NCBI RefSeq assembly: GCF_018143015.1
Contig: NC_054751.1
Location: 20,693,292-20,757,291 of the forward strand
Reading direction: 5' to 3'
Source of the DNA: Lytechinus variegatus
Lineage: Eukaryota; Echinodermata; Echinoidea; Temnopleuroida; Toxopneustidae
Length of the DNA stretch: 64,000 nucleotides
Below are positions 1 to 13,785 of the stretch, piece by piece (the stretch's first letter is position 1; each line of letters begins with the position of its first letter). The position numbers and the translations under genes were made by a program. Under the pieces are notes generated by a model, which ran no database searches, was not told the origin of the DNA, and saw only the letters and a list, made by a program, of their open reading frames with translations.

Positions 1-3000
1 TGTTCTTTGATTCAAACCTTTTCAGCAAATGGAATTCTGTTTGTTGGGCACCCTGCAATAGTAAAAAGGAAGCGATTTCATGTAGAGATCTCTCAGTGTC
101 CTAATTCAGAGATTTTATAAGCAGGAATAATCTTGAGGGCAGCCTCAAAGCCACATTTTGCCATCTGTGTCCTTGGCTTCGGGCCAAGTCACATGTACAA
201 AGTCTGTAAGCCTGTTCACGGTTGTAAACTGCGAAAGAGCAGAAAAGGGTCATTTGAGATAAACCATGAAGTTGGCTTTCAAATTCACTGACATAGGCAT
301 TTGTGATCTGATGGTTATTCATGTATTCCTTTCAAAATATTCATTTTATCACATCCACGCTGAAGAGTAATAAATAGAGCCTTCATAATGACTGGTATTT
401 GACAGTAGCCTAAACAATAGTTACATGTGCCAAAGGCAGACAATAAAACAGATTTCCAAACTTTATCCCTGATGTACTATTTTAGTCAACTGGTCTATAC
501 AATGTGTTTTGTTCTTAGAATTTGAATATTCTACCAGTGAAGCTTATGCAACATCTACATTTGAAAACAATAGTGCTTATCCTAATGAAAAATCACAAAG
601 GTCATTTGAGAAAAGTTGATCATGAGCTAACCGTGAATTGGCTTATTGGAGGTTTTCTCTACCGATTTTGTGACTTGGAAGTACTGGTCTCGAATACATA
701 CCTGCTTATAAACTGTACACTTTCCTTCATGAAAATCAATCTGAATGATTTTGATTGATAAGTCTGTAAATATACTGTGAATTAACCAAAGTTTAACCAT
801 CTTTACTTTGTTATATCTTTTAGTTATGAAAACTAAATTCTTGATATTTTTTCACAAGTGCAATTACTGATTTGTATTGTAAATATTTATGTAACGGCTT
901 TGTACAAATGTGCATGTGAGTAAAAATTTGCTGGAATGTTCGTCAAGTGGCAATGTACATGTACAATCATATATATGATTATTAATTTGTTAGAATGTTG
1001 TTTACAACTCCATCCCTGTGAGTGTCAAAGTTATGGTGCTTCTCTACTGATCAATTTTGACTCCCAAGTTTCATAACCATTCAAACTAGTGTGCAAAAAA
1101 GAAGAAGATTAAACAGTATATGAACGAAAGAGTTTGAAATAAGAAGGGGTTTGAATTTAATTTTAATTTTTGCTATATTAGACAATAAAGCTTAGCAACA
1201 TTTGTGAATAAAGTCAAAGTGTTACAAGGTGGACATCAATGTTGTAGAGATGCCTAGATATTTATATTGCCAGACTGAAGTTTAGGCTGTTGACCTTTCA
1301 TATACTGAGTTTGAGCAAAATATGTTGGTATGAGTTGTCAGTGCACCAATTCCACGTGTGAGCTGTTGCCATGGAGACAGGTATGGCCATTTCTGTAGCA
1401 ATTGTCACGTAGAGTGACATTATTATTTCTATGACAAAAGAGTTTTACAATCAATTCTGACATATATGAATCAATCAAGTCAACATATAGTTTTGCATTG
1501 GCGAAATTCAATTTGGATAAAACACAATAAATATAAAAACCAAAAATTAAACTTTTCACTTAGTTTGTTCTACCTGGCAGGATTTACTTTACCAAGATGT
1601 CATTTTGTGTGTATAAATATGTGCCACTTTCGTTATAAAATATGTAAATATGTTTATATACAAAAGTATTAACAGAGCAAACTGTCAAAATGATATAAAA
1701 CTGTTGCCTATTTTGTACATAAGTAAAAAGCATGGCTTTGCAACAAATAGTAAACAAAAATGGATTTGTTTTTTATCTATATTTGCCAGCCATTTCATCA
1801 AAAACATATCCGCCTTTATTTACTCCCCCCCACCCTCCTTGTTTACTGTGTCCTTTGCCTACTGTTGCCCCAACTTCTTCGTAGTTAATAACCTCCTTAT
1901 ATATTCACAAGGGAATTCCTTTTGTTAAGTTCATTCATGAATGATGCATACTACCCTCTTCATGACATACTAAGTCTATTACTCTTCTTCTTTGGTCGCT
2001 ATGCTTAAATGTTTGCAGCGTTTGTTTACACCATTACAGTAGAACATAAAACTTCAGCTTTGGCTTAGTTTCATATGTTACATGTACATGCAATTTGTAA
2101 TGTGTACCTTGTCTCTGGGCTGTTGTGATATGCTCTGGCTACTTGAAACCTGGCAAAATAATTTCATCTGACACCATTTGATATTAACCGAGTGAGTTGC
2201 AAATTGGTCTGTAGATGTATGTGAATATACCGGTCATCAAATTTAATTTATACACATTCTTAAAAGTTAAAACAAAATTACACATACTTGCAATGTATCA
2301 GACCTTGTTCACTTTAAAATGCCTCTTGAGAGTAAAATTGTATGTTTCCTTATTGAACAGATGGCAGCAGGAGAAAAAAAAAACACATTGTCATTCTTAA
2401 ATTGAATCAAAATGAGCTGTTGTGTTTTGGGGTCATTAAAACGATGCTCGACTGAGATCAAAGTCCTTATTCAGTTTTTCTTTTTAATTTATTGTAACAG
2501 ATTTCCAATAGACAGTGTAAACATTGGAGAGTATCATTGTCAATTGAATTGTTAAACTCCTAACGTTTTTTTGCTTGGGAGCCATTTCAATTTGTTGTGT
2601 TAAGAATCTTTTGATCTTTTCTTACAGTAAATGTACATCAAAATCATTCATTGCCTTTCGTTCTATGTTAATTTATGGTATCACAGAACTTGCCTACTTT
2701 TTTGTTTCCTCTGGTGGGTGGTTTTTGTTTAAGAGCATCACTTTTGTAACTCTTCTTGTTCATTTGTGAAGAAAATTATTAAACTTCTTTCAAATAACAA
2801 AATTTAAATTTGTGTTCTTTTTTGCACCGATGTTGAAGGAGCTTCCCAGTAATGAGATCTTGTGATAGTTTTCATGTGTGACAAAACTTGCAGAGCGAAT
2901 GTTCAAGCTTGTCCTTTACATGTGAATGAATGTTATTCAACAAAAGGCAAATTGTTCTTCTTTCTTCTTCCTCTGTATATGTATAAGTGGAATATATAGC

Positions 3001-5218
3001 CCTGATTGAAATTGAACTTCCTGAATTTAATCACCCCACACCATTTAAGTGATAAAGTAAAATCCCTTTTGTGTTAATTTCAAAGCAATGAAAAACTGGT
3101 ACTTACACATGTATTGGTAATATATATATTTCACTTACTTGAGTATTTTGCTCTAGTTATTGGGCTTAGAAAGAATGCTTTGTGTGTTTCATGGGTCTCA
3201 GATCTGTAACATGTGTTCAAAGCATTTAGATGCCAGAGGACTGTACACAAAACAAAAGGGCGATATTTGAATCAGCAACAACTCAAATTACACTTTTTTT
3301 GTATTTCAGCGAAAACAAAGTAATACATGTAGAAATGAAGAACATTACCATCAGGCCATATCTCTAGAAAATGGTTACAAGAAATTTCGAAATGACAAAA
3401 AAATAGACACGGAGACATGAGTTGTCCCGACCCCCGATATTTTTGCTTTACAGATTTCGCATTAGAGTTCTTCATTCTATCACATTGAGATATCGTAAAT
3501 ATTTTTTCCCTGCAAGCTTGAATTGATGAAATCTACAGCTTTTGACTAGTTATTGCCATATCTCACATCCCGACTTCAACTTCTCTTAAGATTACTCTCT
3601 TATCTCATTTGCGCATTTCAATTCTCAATCTCTTCTTTCATTTCTCATTGAATTCCCTTCATTCCATCATCCTAAAAGTCCTTCTCAGTGCTAATTAAAG
3701 CCTCCTCTACATTATTCACAGGTTCATTGGACTTTTGTGCTCTGTATTATCCATCAGCACACAAACCTACAATTAATATTGAGCTCAACATGTTGGCTAT
3801 GTAAATACACATGATCCAGGGCATTGGTCTCGAGCCCTATGTATCAGACAAATTGTACTTGCCATGCTCTATTTTTGATGATTTCAAACTAAATGCTGAC
3901 AAATTAAATAGCTAATATAAAGAGATTTGCATCACAATTAACTGACCATACATTCGAACAAGGTTAAGGACGTTCTACTGCCTAAATGAAGCCCTTGTTC
4001 TCCGGCTGTTCACTCATTGTGACGTCAATGTGCACAGTGTCAAACCAAAATCAGGACATGCATAAACATGACTGGAACATCAATGTTTGTTTTGACATAT
4101 GTGTACATAAGAATGTTGACTGTCTACAAACATTAACAAAACATTGTAAACAACTATTAAAAAAAAGAAGAACAAACCATCACATATACATAACTGCAGA
4201 TGGTACTGCAACTTTATTATTTTTTACAAAGAACTACAAACTGAAACATACGACTCATATCAACAGAGGAAAACAAAAATGTTTTCATATTTATGTCTCT
4301 GCATTTAATTACACACATGGAATGAATCATCTCTTTTTTTCCTTTACAAATTTTTTCCTGTTTTGTACAAAAAATGTCTAGAAATAATACTTCTACTTGG
4401 TTCCTCTTTCTCATCTACTATACATAGTTTTACATATTCACAGGTTATGTTAGTTCTACAACACCGAGGACAGGTGTTATTTTTACAAAATGTACAAGAT
4501 AATGAACAGAGTACTGCAAGATAAGTTTTGTTTCTAATGATAGGTTTAAACCTGAGATATGAGGAGAGAAGTGAGGGGTGAGAAAATAAGTTACACAGTG
4601 TACACATTAAAAACCCAACTGCAAGTCTGAAACATGTATGATTCTCACTGCCTGCACAAAGCCAAGCCTTTCTACAGTGCCATGGAATTTGTGCTGTCTA
4701 CTCGCACAGAAACATGGACACACAGCTACACCAGCAAGGGAGGGCACATCTCCCAGTCGCTGGCCAGGCTGAGGTATGTAAATGAGCACTGAGCACAGTC
4801 AGGGATCATCTCAACAGTTCTGTTAAGCAGTAAGCACCAACCGGCACTCTTGAAACTTGTCTGAGTGAAGAACATGTATATGGAATCGACATGAAGTTTG
4901 GGCCTGTTTTTCAGTGATAAGAATTTCAAACCCTGAATACAATAAAGATATTAGTGGAAAAAATATACTGATAACTTGAGCATTTATTGCATAAATCTTT
5001 CCTATACATTGAAGTAAAATACAATGCTAAAAATAGATGGCATGATCTTTTACCTCCTTGCGACAGATATTTGAAATATTTAATATGATATGAATTAAAG
5101 CAAATGGCCTATGTTATGAACACCAATTACATAAAACAATATAAATCTTTTGATTGCTGTTAAATCATCATTCACACTTTGCCGCTCTCAACCCAGGTAT
5201 TAAATGGGTGCCCTTTAA
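1..5218. other. Noncoding AT-rich DNA, no gene recognised
   Basis: Both strands hold only short open frames with no recognisable domain. The stretch is AT-rich, with scattered TACATGTA-type palindromes and short homopolymers. It could include the 3' untranslated region of a gene left of the window, but nothing shows this. A 59-codon open stretch on the minus strand at 4726-4903, preceded by an AG, is discussed under findings and is not accepted as a gene. Confidence 0.5.
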
Positions 5219-5422
5219 GGCCTGGTCACACCGCCCGAGCGTTGTTAGAGCGGTCGTAGAGCGGTAGGGAGAGAGGGTCTAATTTCGCTCACAAAATTGG
5301 GGAAAAAATCGAAAACAAAATAAAAACAATTGAAATCGAAAATAGAACAGTAGCGAGTAGTGATGATTTTTTCTCTCCACTCCACAACCGCTCCAACAAC
5401 GCTCGGGCGGTGTGACAAGGCC
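5219..5422. mobile_element. Short inverted-repeat element (MITE-like), 204 bp
   Basis: The left end reads GGCCTGGTCACACCGCCCGA and the right end is its inverted complement with one change (GGCCTTGTCACACCGCCCGA). The inverted repeat extends about 55 bp inward through GCGTTGTTAGAGCGG / GCGTTGTTGGAGCGG. The centre is AT-rich with no open frame. The flanks (CTTTAA left, TTTAGG right) hint at a short TTTA target duplication, but the register is ambiguous. It is likely a non-autonomous DNA transposon; the superfamily is not determined. Confidence 0.75.
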
Positions 5423-6132
5423 TTTAGGATGTGAAAGCCTTATGTTGTATACCAAGCAATTGAATCATTGTACTCTTATTGGAATACTCTCCAGGACAGT
5501 GGAGAAAGTGCATACATTGTGTGTGAGCATGCCAGAATATGATGACCGGGGCAATGAATAATTACAAAGTAAAGCACTTTAATAATGCAACTAAATCATT
5601 ATCATTATTATTATAGTGCTCGTTTGATTACTCCTCTGAGTCAACTCATTTGCTTTCCGGTTGGATAATATTTTGACAAAAATTATCATCTTGCATAAAA
5701 AAAATTTATCACTACAACAGACAGGTAGACAAATCAACGCTTAATAATCATACTTTCCCACAAGTATGTCTTTGCAATAGTGCACGATTATCACAAAATT
5801 ATTTGTCATGACATCAATTAATTACTATTTTTCATTCATATTATAAGCATTTTTTTCAAATTCATGACTGGGATAACCACTTCAGGGCCATACAACATTA
5901 AAATTGATTGCAACTTTTTGTACAATGTCTGCTATTGACTTCAGTTTCTCGTAATTTTACATCTTTAGTTACTGGGTCAAGGGATAATGAGAAACCAACC
6001 TAACGGTGAAATTATGCTAACCCGATTACATCCAAATATACATATACTGTTTTTTGAAGGGGGGGCACATAACCTTTCCTGACCGAGCTTGGCATTGGGG
6101 CACTCTTGCATTTTTGTGAGTCACTTTCTTAA

Positions 6133-6154
6133 CCCCCCCCCCCCCCCCCCCCCC
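6133..6154. repeat. Poly-C tract, 22 bp
   Basis: An uninterrupted run of C lies in noncoding DNA, followed by GCTGCATGCGG. Its length may be unreliable in the assembly. Confidence 0.95.
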
Positions 6155-6971
6155 GCTGCATGCGGTCATGTATATATATTACAAGGCCTTGTGTAGGCTC
6201 CAGTAAGAATGATACATCTTGCCATGCAAGAGGAGAAAAGAAAATAATTTTTCAATGTTACTTTCAAAATTACATTTCTACCAACTACTACAAATGTTCA
6301 GGAGGATTGTTCAAACAAAGAGGCTCACTTCATGTTCTTTTTTTTATTTGAATAGATTTGTTGGTCGTTACTTAGTAATACCCACAGAGCGTGGAGGACA
6401 ATCAGAAACTAAAGTAATCCACAAGCCACAAGACATGATCATGAAATGGTCCTAGAAGTGCATGATATGATTGTGAAAGAAAACAAATCAAGGACTCGGG
6501 GTCACATGATGACATGTTTACATGGATAAGGTTTCCAAAACTAATGTTACATTTTTCCAGTTGTGATAGTTCAACTGTACAACTTCAATCGTATAGTCAC
6601 TACTCACTGAATAGATCACCGAGTCATGCATTCCTACTGGGTGACTTGCTTGCTTCAGGGGCAGTCATATTTTCCCTACGGTGGCCGTACAGCGAGTCAA
6701 AAACAGGAATTTTAATCATTAAATCACCATTTTTATACCAGGTGGTTCGTATAGGATTGCATTGAACGGCCGTTTTGGACTTGCCATGCAGGCACTGTAG
6801 GGGAAATGTGACTGCACCAATACAGTGGGACACGTGTTGTCCTTTCAGTTGATCAATCACTGCTTGCCAGACATGGCACTCACCATGTTGTGGCCTATAT
6901 GTTAAACTTGGCCAAGGACTGTGACAACGAGGCTAAAACAGAGCCATCAATTGGGAGAGCTAAGCCAACCA

Positions 6972-7104
6972 GGGTCCCGTAACACAAAGGTTAATAGCGA
7001 TTGATCGTACACTTGATTTTCACGATTGATTGTACGTTGTAGTCAATGGAATCATCATAGAAATATGTTCTATGATCATTGCTAAGCTTTGTGTTACGGG
7101 CCCC
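6972..7104. mobile_element. Fold-back element ending in GGGYCCCGTAACACAAAG, 133 bp
   Basis: The left end GGGTCCCGTAACACAAAG pairs with the right end CTTTGTGTTACGGGCCCC, and partial pairing continues inward (AGCGATTGATC / GATCATTGCT). There is no coding capacity. The ends resemble those of other GGGCCC-ended palindromic elements in this window (8638, 62974). Confidence 0.7.
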
Positions 7105-7110
7105 AGGTGG

Positions 7111-7269
7111 GTGTTTCATAAAGCTGTTTACAAGTTATGAACGACTGGTGATCCTTTCTAAGGCGCTAAACTCAACTTCAATGAAAATTTGGTGTATACC
7201 ATTTACCACAAGAAAGGACCACCAGTCATTAATTAGTCGCTTGTAACTTACGAAAAGCTTTATGAAACA
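7111..7269. mobile_element. Fold-back element with GTTTCATAAAGCT ends
   Basis: The left segment GTGTTTCATAAAGCTG matches the inverted right end AAAGCTTTATGAAACA. A second inner arm pairs ACTGGTGATCCTTTC with GAAAGGACCACCAGT. It lies a few bases right of the 6972-7104 element, so two small palindromes are side by side. It is probably a MITE or MITE remnant. Confidence 0.65.
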
Positions 7270-8637
7270 AGTTGGGAACATATGGCTGATAATGCTTTGT
7301 CAATAAAGACATGGGGAAATACATACACATCTGTTCTTGGTATGTTGAGACTCAACCTATTTTGGCCAAATGCAGAACACATCAGGTTTGAATGTAGATT
7401 TATGATTAACAATTACAACAAACGGATACAAATTATGGATGTTCATTGTAAAATTGCTACAGGTTTCAAACTGTTGCACAATCTTCAAGTTTTACAGGAT
7501 CAAATGAATACATTTTGGATGGCAACATACAATTTAGAAAAATGAAATAAAACATACAAGTACTTGTTTCATATGTCAAAGTAATCCCTTTAAATTTCTT
7601 ACTTGCCTATACTTGCCCACCTTGCATATTCCAACAAAATTTAAGAAAATTAGACATTGACAGTAGATATGTTGACATTTTTATAATGATGAAAGTTTTG
7701 TTAACACATGAAATCGTAGTAACACAGTGCTTTGCCAATCTGACACCCTATTGGGGGGACCGTTTCACAAACAACTGAATTTGAATGCACCCACAAAAAT
7801 CAATCACAGGTCAACATTGTGCATTATATGCTTTAACATGCATCTGTTTCAGCTAAATGGATCCGTAAAAAAAATTCTGAACCACAAATCACAAACCTGC
7901 ATAAAAAGATCGGATTTGAAAGAGTTCCTTGACTTTAAAGCAATGCTTGAGAAGATTACTGGCAATGATTGAAAATAAGTAATAACCATGACAATGAGCC
8001 AGTATGACATAACACTTTGGTATGCAATTAACAATAACTTAGTAGACAAAATAATACAAACTTGAATAACTTTAGCACATGGTATTTACCTTAAAAAAAT
8101 ATACACATATATACCAATAGAGCTGCAAAAGAAATACAAAAGCTCTCCTTCTCGGAACTCAGAATTGAAATATCTACATAAACAATTTTATTGGAGTTCT
8201 GAGTTGAATAAGCTTCTTGTGTCATGATACTTCTTATGTACAATATCTTGAGGTTTCCATTTAGTCATGATTATCAACAAAAATAAAAATGAGTAAATGA
8301 TTCCCTGATGGTTTTTAACAATTATAAAACTACAGAGCATAACTAAATCTTAAGTAATACAATGCGTAAATAAATTAAAATACATTCTTTAGATTCTGGT
8401 GTGGAGGGTGATTAGAATTATCTGTACAATCTTTAAAAATCAGGCGTATTCTGACCTGAACTTCAGCTGTGAGCTTTTCGTAAAAAAATGAAAACATTCA
8501 AAGAATTAAAAGGAAAAAAAATATTTGTAAAGTATATTCCATGAGATGAACATGATTTTGACAAGATGGATGAATGGCAGAGAGAAACACAATTAGAGAC
8601 TCAATAAATAAGAGAGTTGGATTTTCATCTGAAATAA

Positions 8638-8757
8638 GGCCCCATTGCATAAAAGTTACTATCATGGTAACTATCACAGAATCCTTGATTTTGATTGGCT
8701 GATGGGCACTGTTACCATGGTAGTTACCCTAGGAATAACTTTTATGCAACAGGGTCC
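8638..8757. mobile_element. Fold-back element, 120 bp, GCATAAAAGTTA arms
   Basis: The left arm GGCCCCATTGCATAAAAGTT pairs with the right arm AACTTTTATGCAACAGGGTC. Inner arms pair around CATGGTAACT / GTTACCATGG. No open frame is present. The core (ACCATGGTAAC, then a GATTGGCTG-like centre) resembles the element at 62974-63133, so both may belong to one family. Confidence 0.7.
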
Positions 8758-9524
8758 AGATCTGCTGTTGTGACGTCAATACGCATGATAACATAAATCA
8801 TAGTATAACATGCTAAATGTACATATTACAAAACAAACAAAAACATTCGAACAAAGTGCCATACATTTAATGGCCAATAACAAAATATTGCTACAGAACA
8901 TCAACTTATTTTCCTCTGAATTTGGCATGAACAGTTAAGAATAAAGCTCTCTTTAAGCTATAGGAACAAAATTAACAATGAAAAATAAAAACTAACATTT
9001 TCAACAACTGCATAAGATAAAGCATCTACATGTATTGCTCTAAGTTTGTGGAGTCTTTCCAAGGTATAAAGAAATGTGCATACCTTCTTCTATTCACTCA
9101 CCTCATACATACACATCTACAATTTGAAAAAGGAAACATGCCTGCAAACGCAAGTGTATAAATCGCGGAGCTTGGGGGCACTGAACAACCCCCTCCCCCC
9201 AAAAAAAAAGAATTCACAAATTAAAAAAAAGAAAGAATTCACAAATTAAAAAAAGAGACGAAAGGAAAAACAGTGAGTTATGACATTATTTTCTGAAAAT
9301 TATGTCTGTTACCTATTACAAAATAAGATTTTCATTCTGTGGAAGTCAATGATTGCTCGCTCGTAACTTTTCAGAAATGTTGCCCTACACACCAAACTGT
9401 GCCCCCTCTGATATTTTGGCTCATCATTCCACTGCCTGCAATTTTAAGACATAAAAAGCATGGCAGTGTCAAAGTCATCTCTCTTGGACCAAAAAGAAAT
9501 CAGACTAAAAAAGAAATTTACTTG

Positions 9525-9800
9525 CCGCCCTTTCACACGGTAAAAAAATTGTAATTTGAATGATTCCAGTGAAAAATTTGGCTAATGACGAATTTTTAGC
9601 ACGTGTGAAACCAATCCAGAACATGATTAAAATTACGAACGCTAATCACAAATTCAAATTCTACTCCAGGGGTGAATTCCAGTTTAGTTTCACTCAAATC
9701 ACAGTTTTTGATTGAGCGTTTGACAGTTCCGATGATTCTAGAGACGAACTGCAATTATCATTACAATGATGATTCAAGATTCATGTGTGGAAAGGACCTT
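9525..9800. mobile_element. Possible inverted-repeat element with CCTTTCACAC ends
   Basis: The left part GCCGCCCTTTCACACGG is matched imperfectly by the inverted right part (AAGGTCCTTTCCACACATG). GAATGATTCCAG and GATGATTCAAG-type repeats occur inside. The ends are less well matched than in the other elements, so this is a tentative MITE call. Confidence 0.4.
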
Positions 9801-12800
9801 AGAAATTGTAAAATACCGGTTTTGCATAAAATGGACCAAAATAGTGCTTCCACTTAGGGGATCATTTGACTAATGTAGGGAAGGTTGACTGATGCCAACT
9901 CAATATGTTTTTAAACCAAACATTTGAAAAGCCATTGTTAAGTTTACAGTAACTCGCTATAAACATCTTGACAAGATAATTTTAAAGAATTTTCACCTTT
10001 CTTTCAATTTGATAAGTGTGAAGTAGACAGTTCAAATAGAATTCCAAACCTCTTTTTAGGAAAACAGTTAAATTTATTGTGTATCATTCTATCATAAAAT
10101 TACATCATGAAAGTGTAGAATAGGGGGGGTCTATAGGACTGTTAAGCAGTACTGTAACAGAAGGGGTTGCAATCAAACACAATTAAACAAAATTGATTGC
10201 GGGTCCAACATGCACGTGCCTGATTTGATGAAAATCAAGTTGCATTTGATTTGCATTTTTAATGCAACCCTCTCTGCAACGGGCCCCGTCTTGAGCTGAT
10301 GGCATTCACCGTAGCTGTGACACCCTGACTGCTGACATCGCAACATAGGAAGTCTAACATGAATGTTTTCCCACAAGGTTAGGTATATCTCATGGGTGAC
10401 TAACACAAAGAGCGCTAGAAGGAAATATATATTACCTTATCTCATGATGGCCTTCCCTTTACATGCATGATAAACCATTGCTCTGCTACTCTATAAATGA
10501 GTAATAATATACTACATGTTCTCTACCATTAAATATTCATGCTGGGAATTGTTACATCCATGGTTAATTGTACATCGTGGTCATCCCATATGCATCGTCA
10601 ATCTCTACATACCACAGCAAAGAGCTCTTCTATTGCATAGATGTCCATAGATGTATACACATTGCTCAAGATGGGTTTTAACATATAGTTGGTCACATCT
10701 GTACAGTGTTTGTACAACATACATGTACATGTATTTCTCTTTTCCTTCAATAATTTGTCCCACAGAGAAAAATCTTGGTTAAATTTTATCAAATCCTCGG
10801 TAATGTGTTTAAAGCCAAAATTGGTTGCAGTGAGCTGTGAATTTTTAACTAGAAACTCTTCAAAATCGAGTTTAACTGTTACCATATCATCAATAATCTA
10901 AACCTTGTAAATTTAGTTAAACCTTGTGTCAAGGTTTATTGAAAACTGGATGTAATCGAAAATAGGCTGAAAATCAACCAACACAGATGAACATATGTCT
11001 GCAAGTGTATTCTCATTATGATAATCATTATTACTGTAATTAATAGTGTAAGCTCAAGGGCAAAGAAGGCTTTACTATGCACATCACTTCATTTCACATG
11101 TACAGATTGTTGCTGGTATAGATGTACCAGTCAATCATGCTACTGGACATCAAAAAGCCCTTTCCACAGTAAAAAACATAATATGGCCCCAACGATTTCA
11201 GCTATATTTCTAATAGTTTGAATATCTCAGAAGAGAACAGTTGCAGTAGATAGTGCTCTTCTTTCTAATCATAAAAAGAAGTTTAATCATTATGTTATAA
11301 GTACATGTAATATAAGGGAAGATATTATGTCACAATGAGAGATGTCACTAGTAGACACACAAGATTGTGCATTTGATGTGCAGTAGCGACATATTGGAGT
11401 CTCGGAGAACACAAAGATATTCTATCATGACCTGTACCCTGTATCAAACACAAAGTTCAGCAATTGCTCATGGGGATGTGTACTTCTCCATGATCAATCG
11501 CTATGCTATGTGTTATGGGGGTACTAGACCTAAGCCCATAAACCAGTAGGGCCAAGAACAGGGTCATTGCAGGAAAGGCGTCATGAAACGGCTTGCGCCA
11601 TCTCATTGGGTTGTCGCTTCAGCTCGGCCAATCGCGAAACCAGACCATTCAAGAGGACCTCCTAAATTCCTGAAAGGTCGGGTCCACTTACCCGATGTTT
11701 TGCGAAAATTACAGCCAAAACTCTCAAATGTTCGGGTAAACTGGACTGATGTTTTAGGAATTTTGGGATTCTTTTTCTCGAATGGTCAGGTGCACGTCAT
11801 TCCGCAACCCGATGTAATGGCACAAGCCCATGAAACTGGTTTCACATCCAGGCCTGTGTGCTTCATCATTGCACGTACATGAACATGAGCACAGTCATGC
11901 TATGCGAATAAGAAAGGACGGACCAAATCAACGAATTACATTATACATCGAGCAGAGGGACGTTTTAGAAATATTTAAGCATGGCTAAAACTCACACTCA
12001 AATTCCCAGCTGCGTGCAGCATACAACGCATCACCAGGTCAGTCAGAGGATGTGTGCTACTGCGCAGTCATCAATGAGGTTAAGCATACCGGTATATACC
12101 GTATGTGCATTGGCATCTAAGCATGACTTTAACTCGCACTTAAGTCTTTGTGGAACCCCCCCCTTCAGTCAACCTGCCTTACCTTTGGATGTCACTTTTT
12201 CATGGGTTATCAGCTTATCTCAAAAGATCTTTGATTTCCCATTGGTTCCTGTTCTGTATGAGGTTAACCTGTTAACTGCCAAACTCTGTAATTCCTGTAG
12301 GGTTAGTACAGGGACCATCTGGTTCATGTAGGGAAGAGATTAAACAGATATTATGACTCATTGCTGATGATCTCTCTCTCTCTACCTCAAAGAAGGAAAA
12401 AAAAAAGAAAAAGAAAAAAAAATGCAATTCTGGAGTTCCCTTCACTGTTTCCACTTCTGCATGAATACGTCTTGGATAGAGAACACACCATTCCTGTCAT
12501 CCACAATAACAATAACTACCCGATATGTTATTACCACATGAAACAAAAATTCTGGAAACGAGCAGGTTTTTCTACTACTATTCATATGAATCACATCTTG
12601 TTCTAAACCAAATATCATTTTGGGGAGAGGTCATACTAGGACATTTAAAGGGCAAAATTTCTCAACTCTACATATTTTTCTTATTTGGATCGTGTTCTAT
12701 TCTTTTACAACTGATACTGTACTTTGCTGTAATACTAAGATGAAAACTTTCATTCAAGTGAATTATCTATTTATCAGAATATTCTTTTGGTGGTGTATGA

Positions 12801-13324
12801 TGAACCATCTATAGAGAAAAAAACAAATCTTGAGATCATAAATTCTCCCTCTAATCCATAAATAAGTGAACACACTATCATATACCTCCCTGGCAGTTTG
12901 AATTCATTGTAAACCTTGTAAAGAAAATGAAGCAAAGAATCGAGACCCCTCTGTAGAAATACAAACAAATCATCAGGTTCAAGACATCAATCCTCTTCTT
13001 CATCTCTAATTTCAAATACCTTGATATCACTTTATCTTGGGATCATTGATATCATCATTACATGTGGGGCTCACCGTAAAAAAGTAGTGATTGATTTCAT
13101 ATCAATTGCAAATTCATTTCAACTGAAGAAACATCAGTTGAGATCAACTCAAAATCATGACTCATTAGAATCAATTGCAACTTGATGGCATCAACATGTA
13201 AATGGTCAGTTATACCAAGATCATATTTTCAAAATGAAATTTGTGTATTAAACAAAAGCTCATGGAAGATAGGCCACGACGCCCCCTTTAGTTTCCTCTG
13301 CGGTTGATATTATCTGCCTCTCCT
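9801..13324. other. Noncoding DNA with degenerate palindromes
   Basis: No gene is recognisable. A loose inverted repeat (GGGGTTGCAATC near 10165, GCAACGGGCCCC near 10276) and another near 11630-11810 (CCAGACCATTCAAGAGG versus TCTCGAATGGTCAGGTGC) look like old fold-back elements. The 99-codon open frame that spans the second one is not credible coding sequence. A TC-rich then A-rich tract lies at about 12370-12423. Confidence 0.5.
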
Positions 13325-13533
13325 TTAGTGATGGTGGACTTTGACCAGCCTTTCCTCATGGTGGAATTCCTTGCATTCTTGAGGTTTGATGGAAGCTAAC
13401 AAGGTCGGTTGACAATCCCCTTCTGCGGTTTCACAGGAGAGGTAGACTCGGCTCGTCAAGGTAGGCTCAGCGAGGGTCAGAGCTGTCTTCCACACGTGGG
13501 CTCCAGGATGACTTGATAGTGCTGTCGAAGTAC
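13325..13533 (-). CDS. Candidate terminal coding exon of an unrecognised gene
   Basis: On the minus strand a pyrimidine-rich ATCTTTCAG acceptor is followed by 209 bp open to a TAA stop, about 68 codons. The segment is richer in G/C than its surroundings and reads as mixed polar protein with three cysteines and an HEERLVKVHHH tail. A second frame, ending YFDSTIKSSWSPR and then a stop about 20 codons in, is also possible. I recognise no family in either frame. No upstream exon can be tied to it, although a phase-compatible donor exists at about 25464. Weak call; it may be noncoding. Confidence 0.2.
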
Positions 13534-13785
13534 CTGAAAGATACAAGCCAACATTCTTTCACATTATTCAAATTGAAAATAAATTGTAGCTGAATTGCTT
13601 TTTAGTCATTCAATGTAAATAAGATTAATTATGTTGTAGCTACACCAATTAAACTGACAGAGATCCGACAGATGGTATCGCATTTGGAATAATGCAATAG
13701 CTTTTGGTCAGTTTGGAATGGGTTTCATGCACTTAAATATGCATGCAATCAAAATTATGCTTGGGGGTATATAAAACGTCCAAGA

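Noticed and set aside
4726-4903. Possible minus-strand terminal exon after an AAAAACAG acceptor
   Set aside because: 59 open codons with several cysteines but no known family, no partner exon, and two other frames equally plausible; too weak to list as a gene.
11583-11882. 99-codon plus-strand open frame
   Set aside because: It overlaps an inverted-repeat structure (CCAGACCATTC / GAATGGTCAGG), has no domain and no splice or start support.
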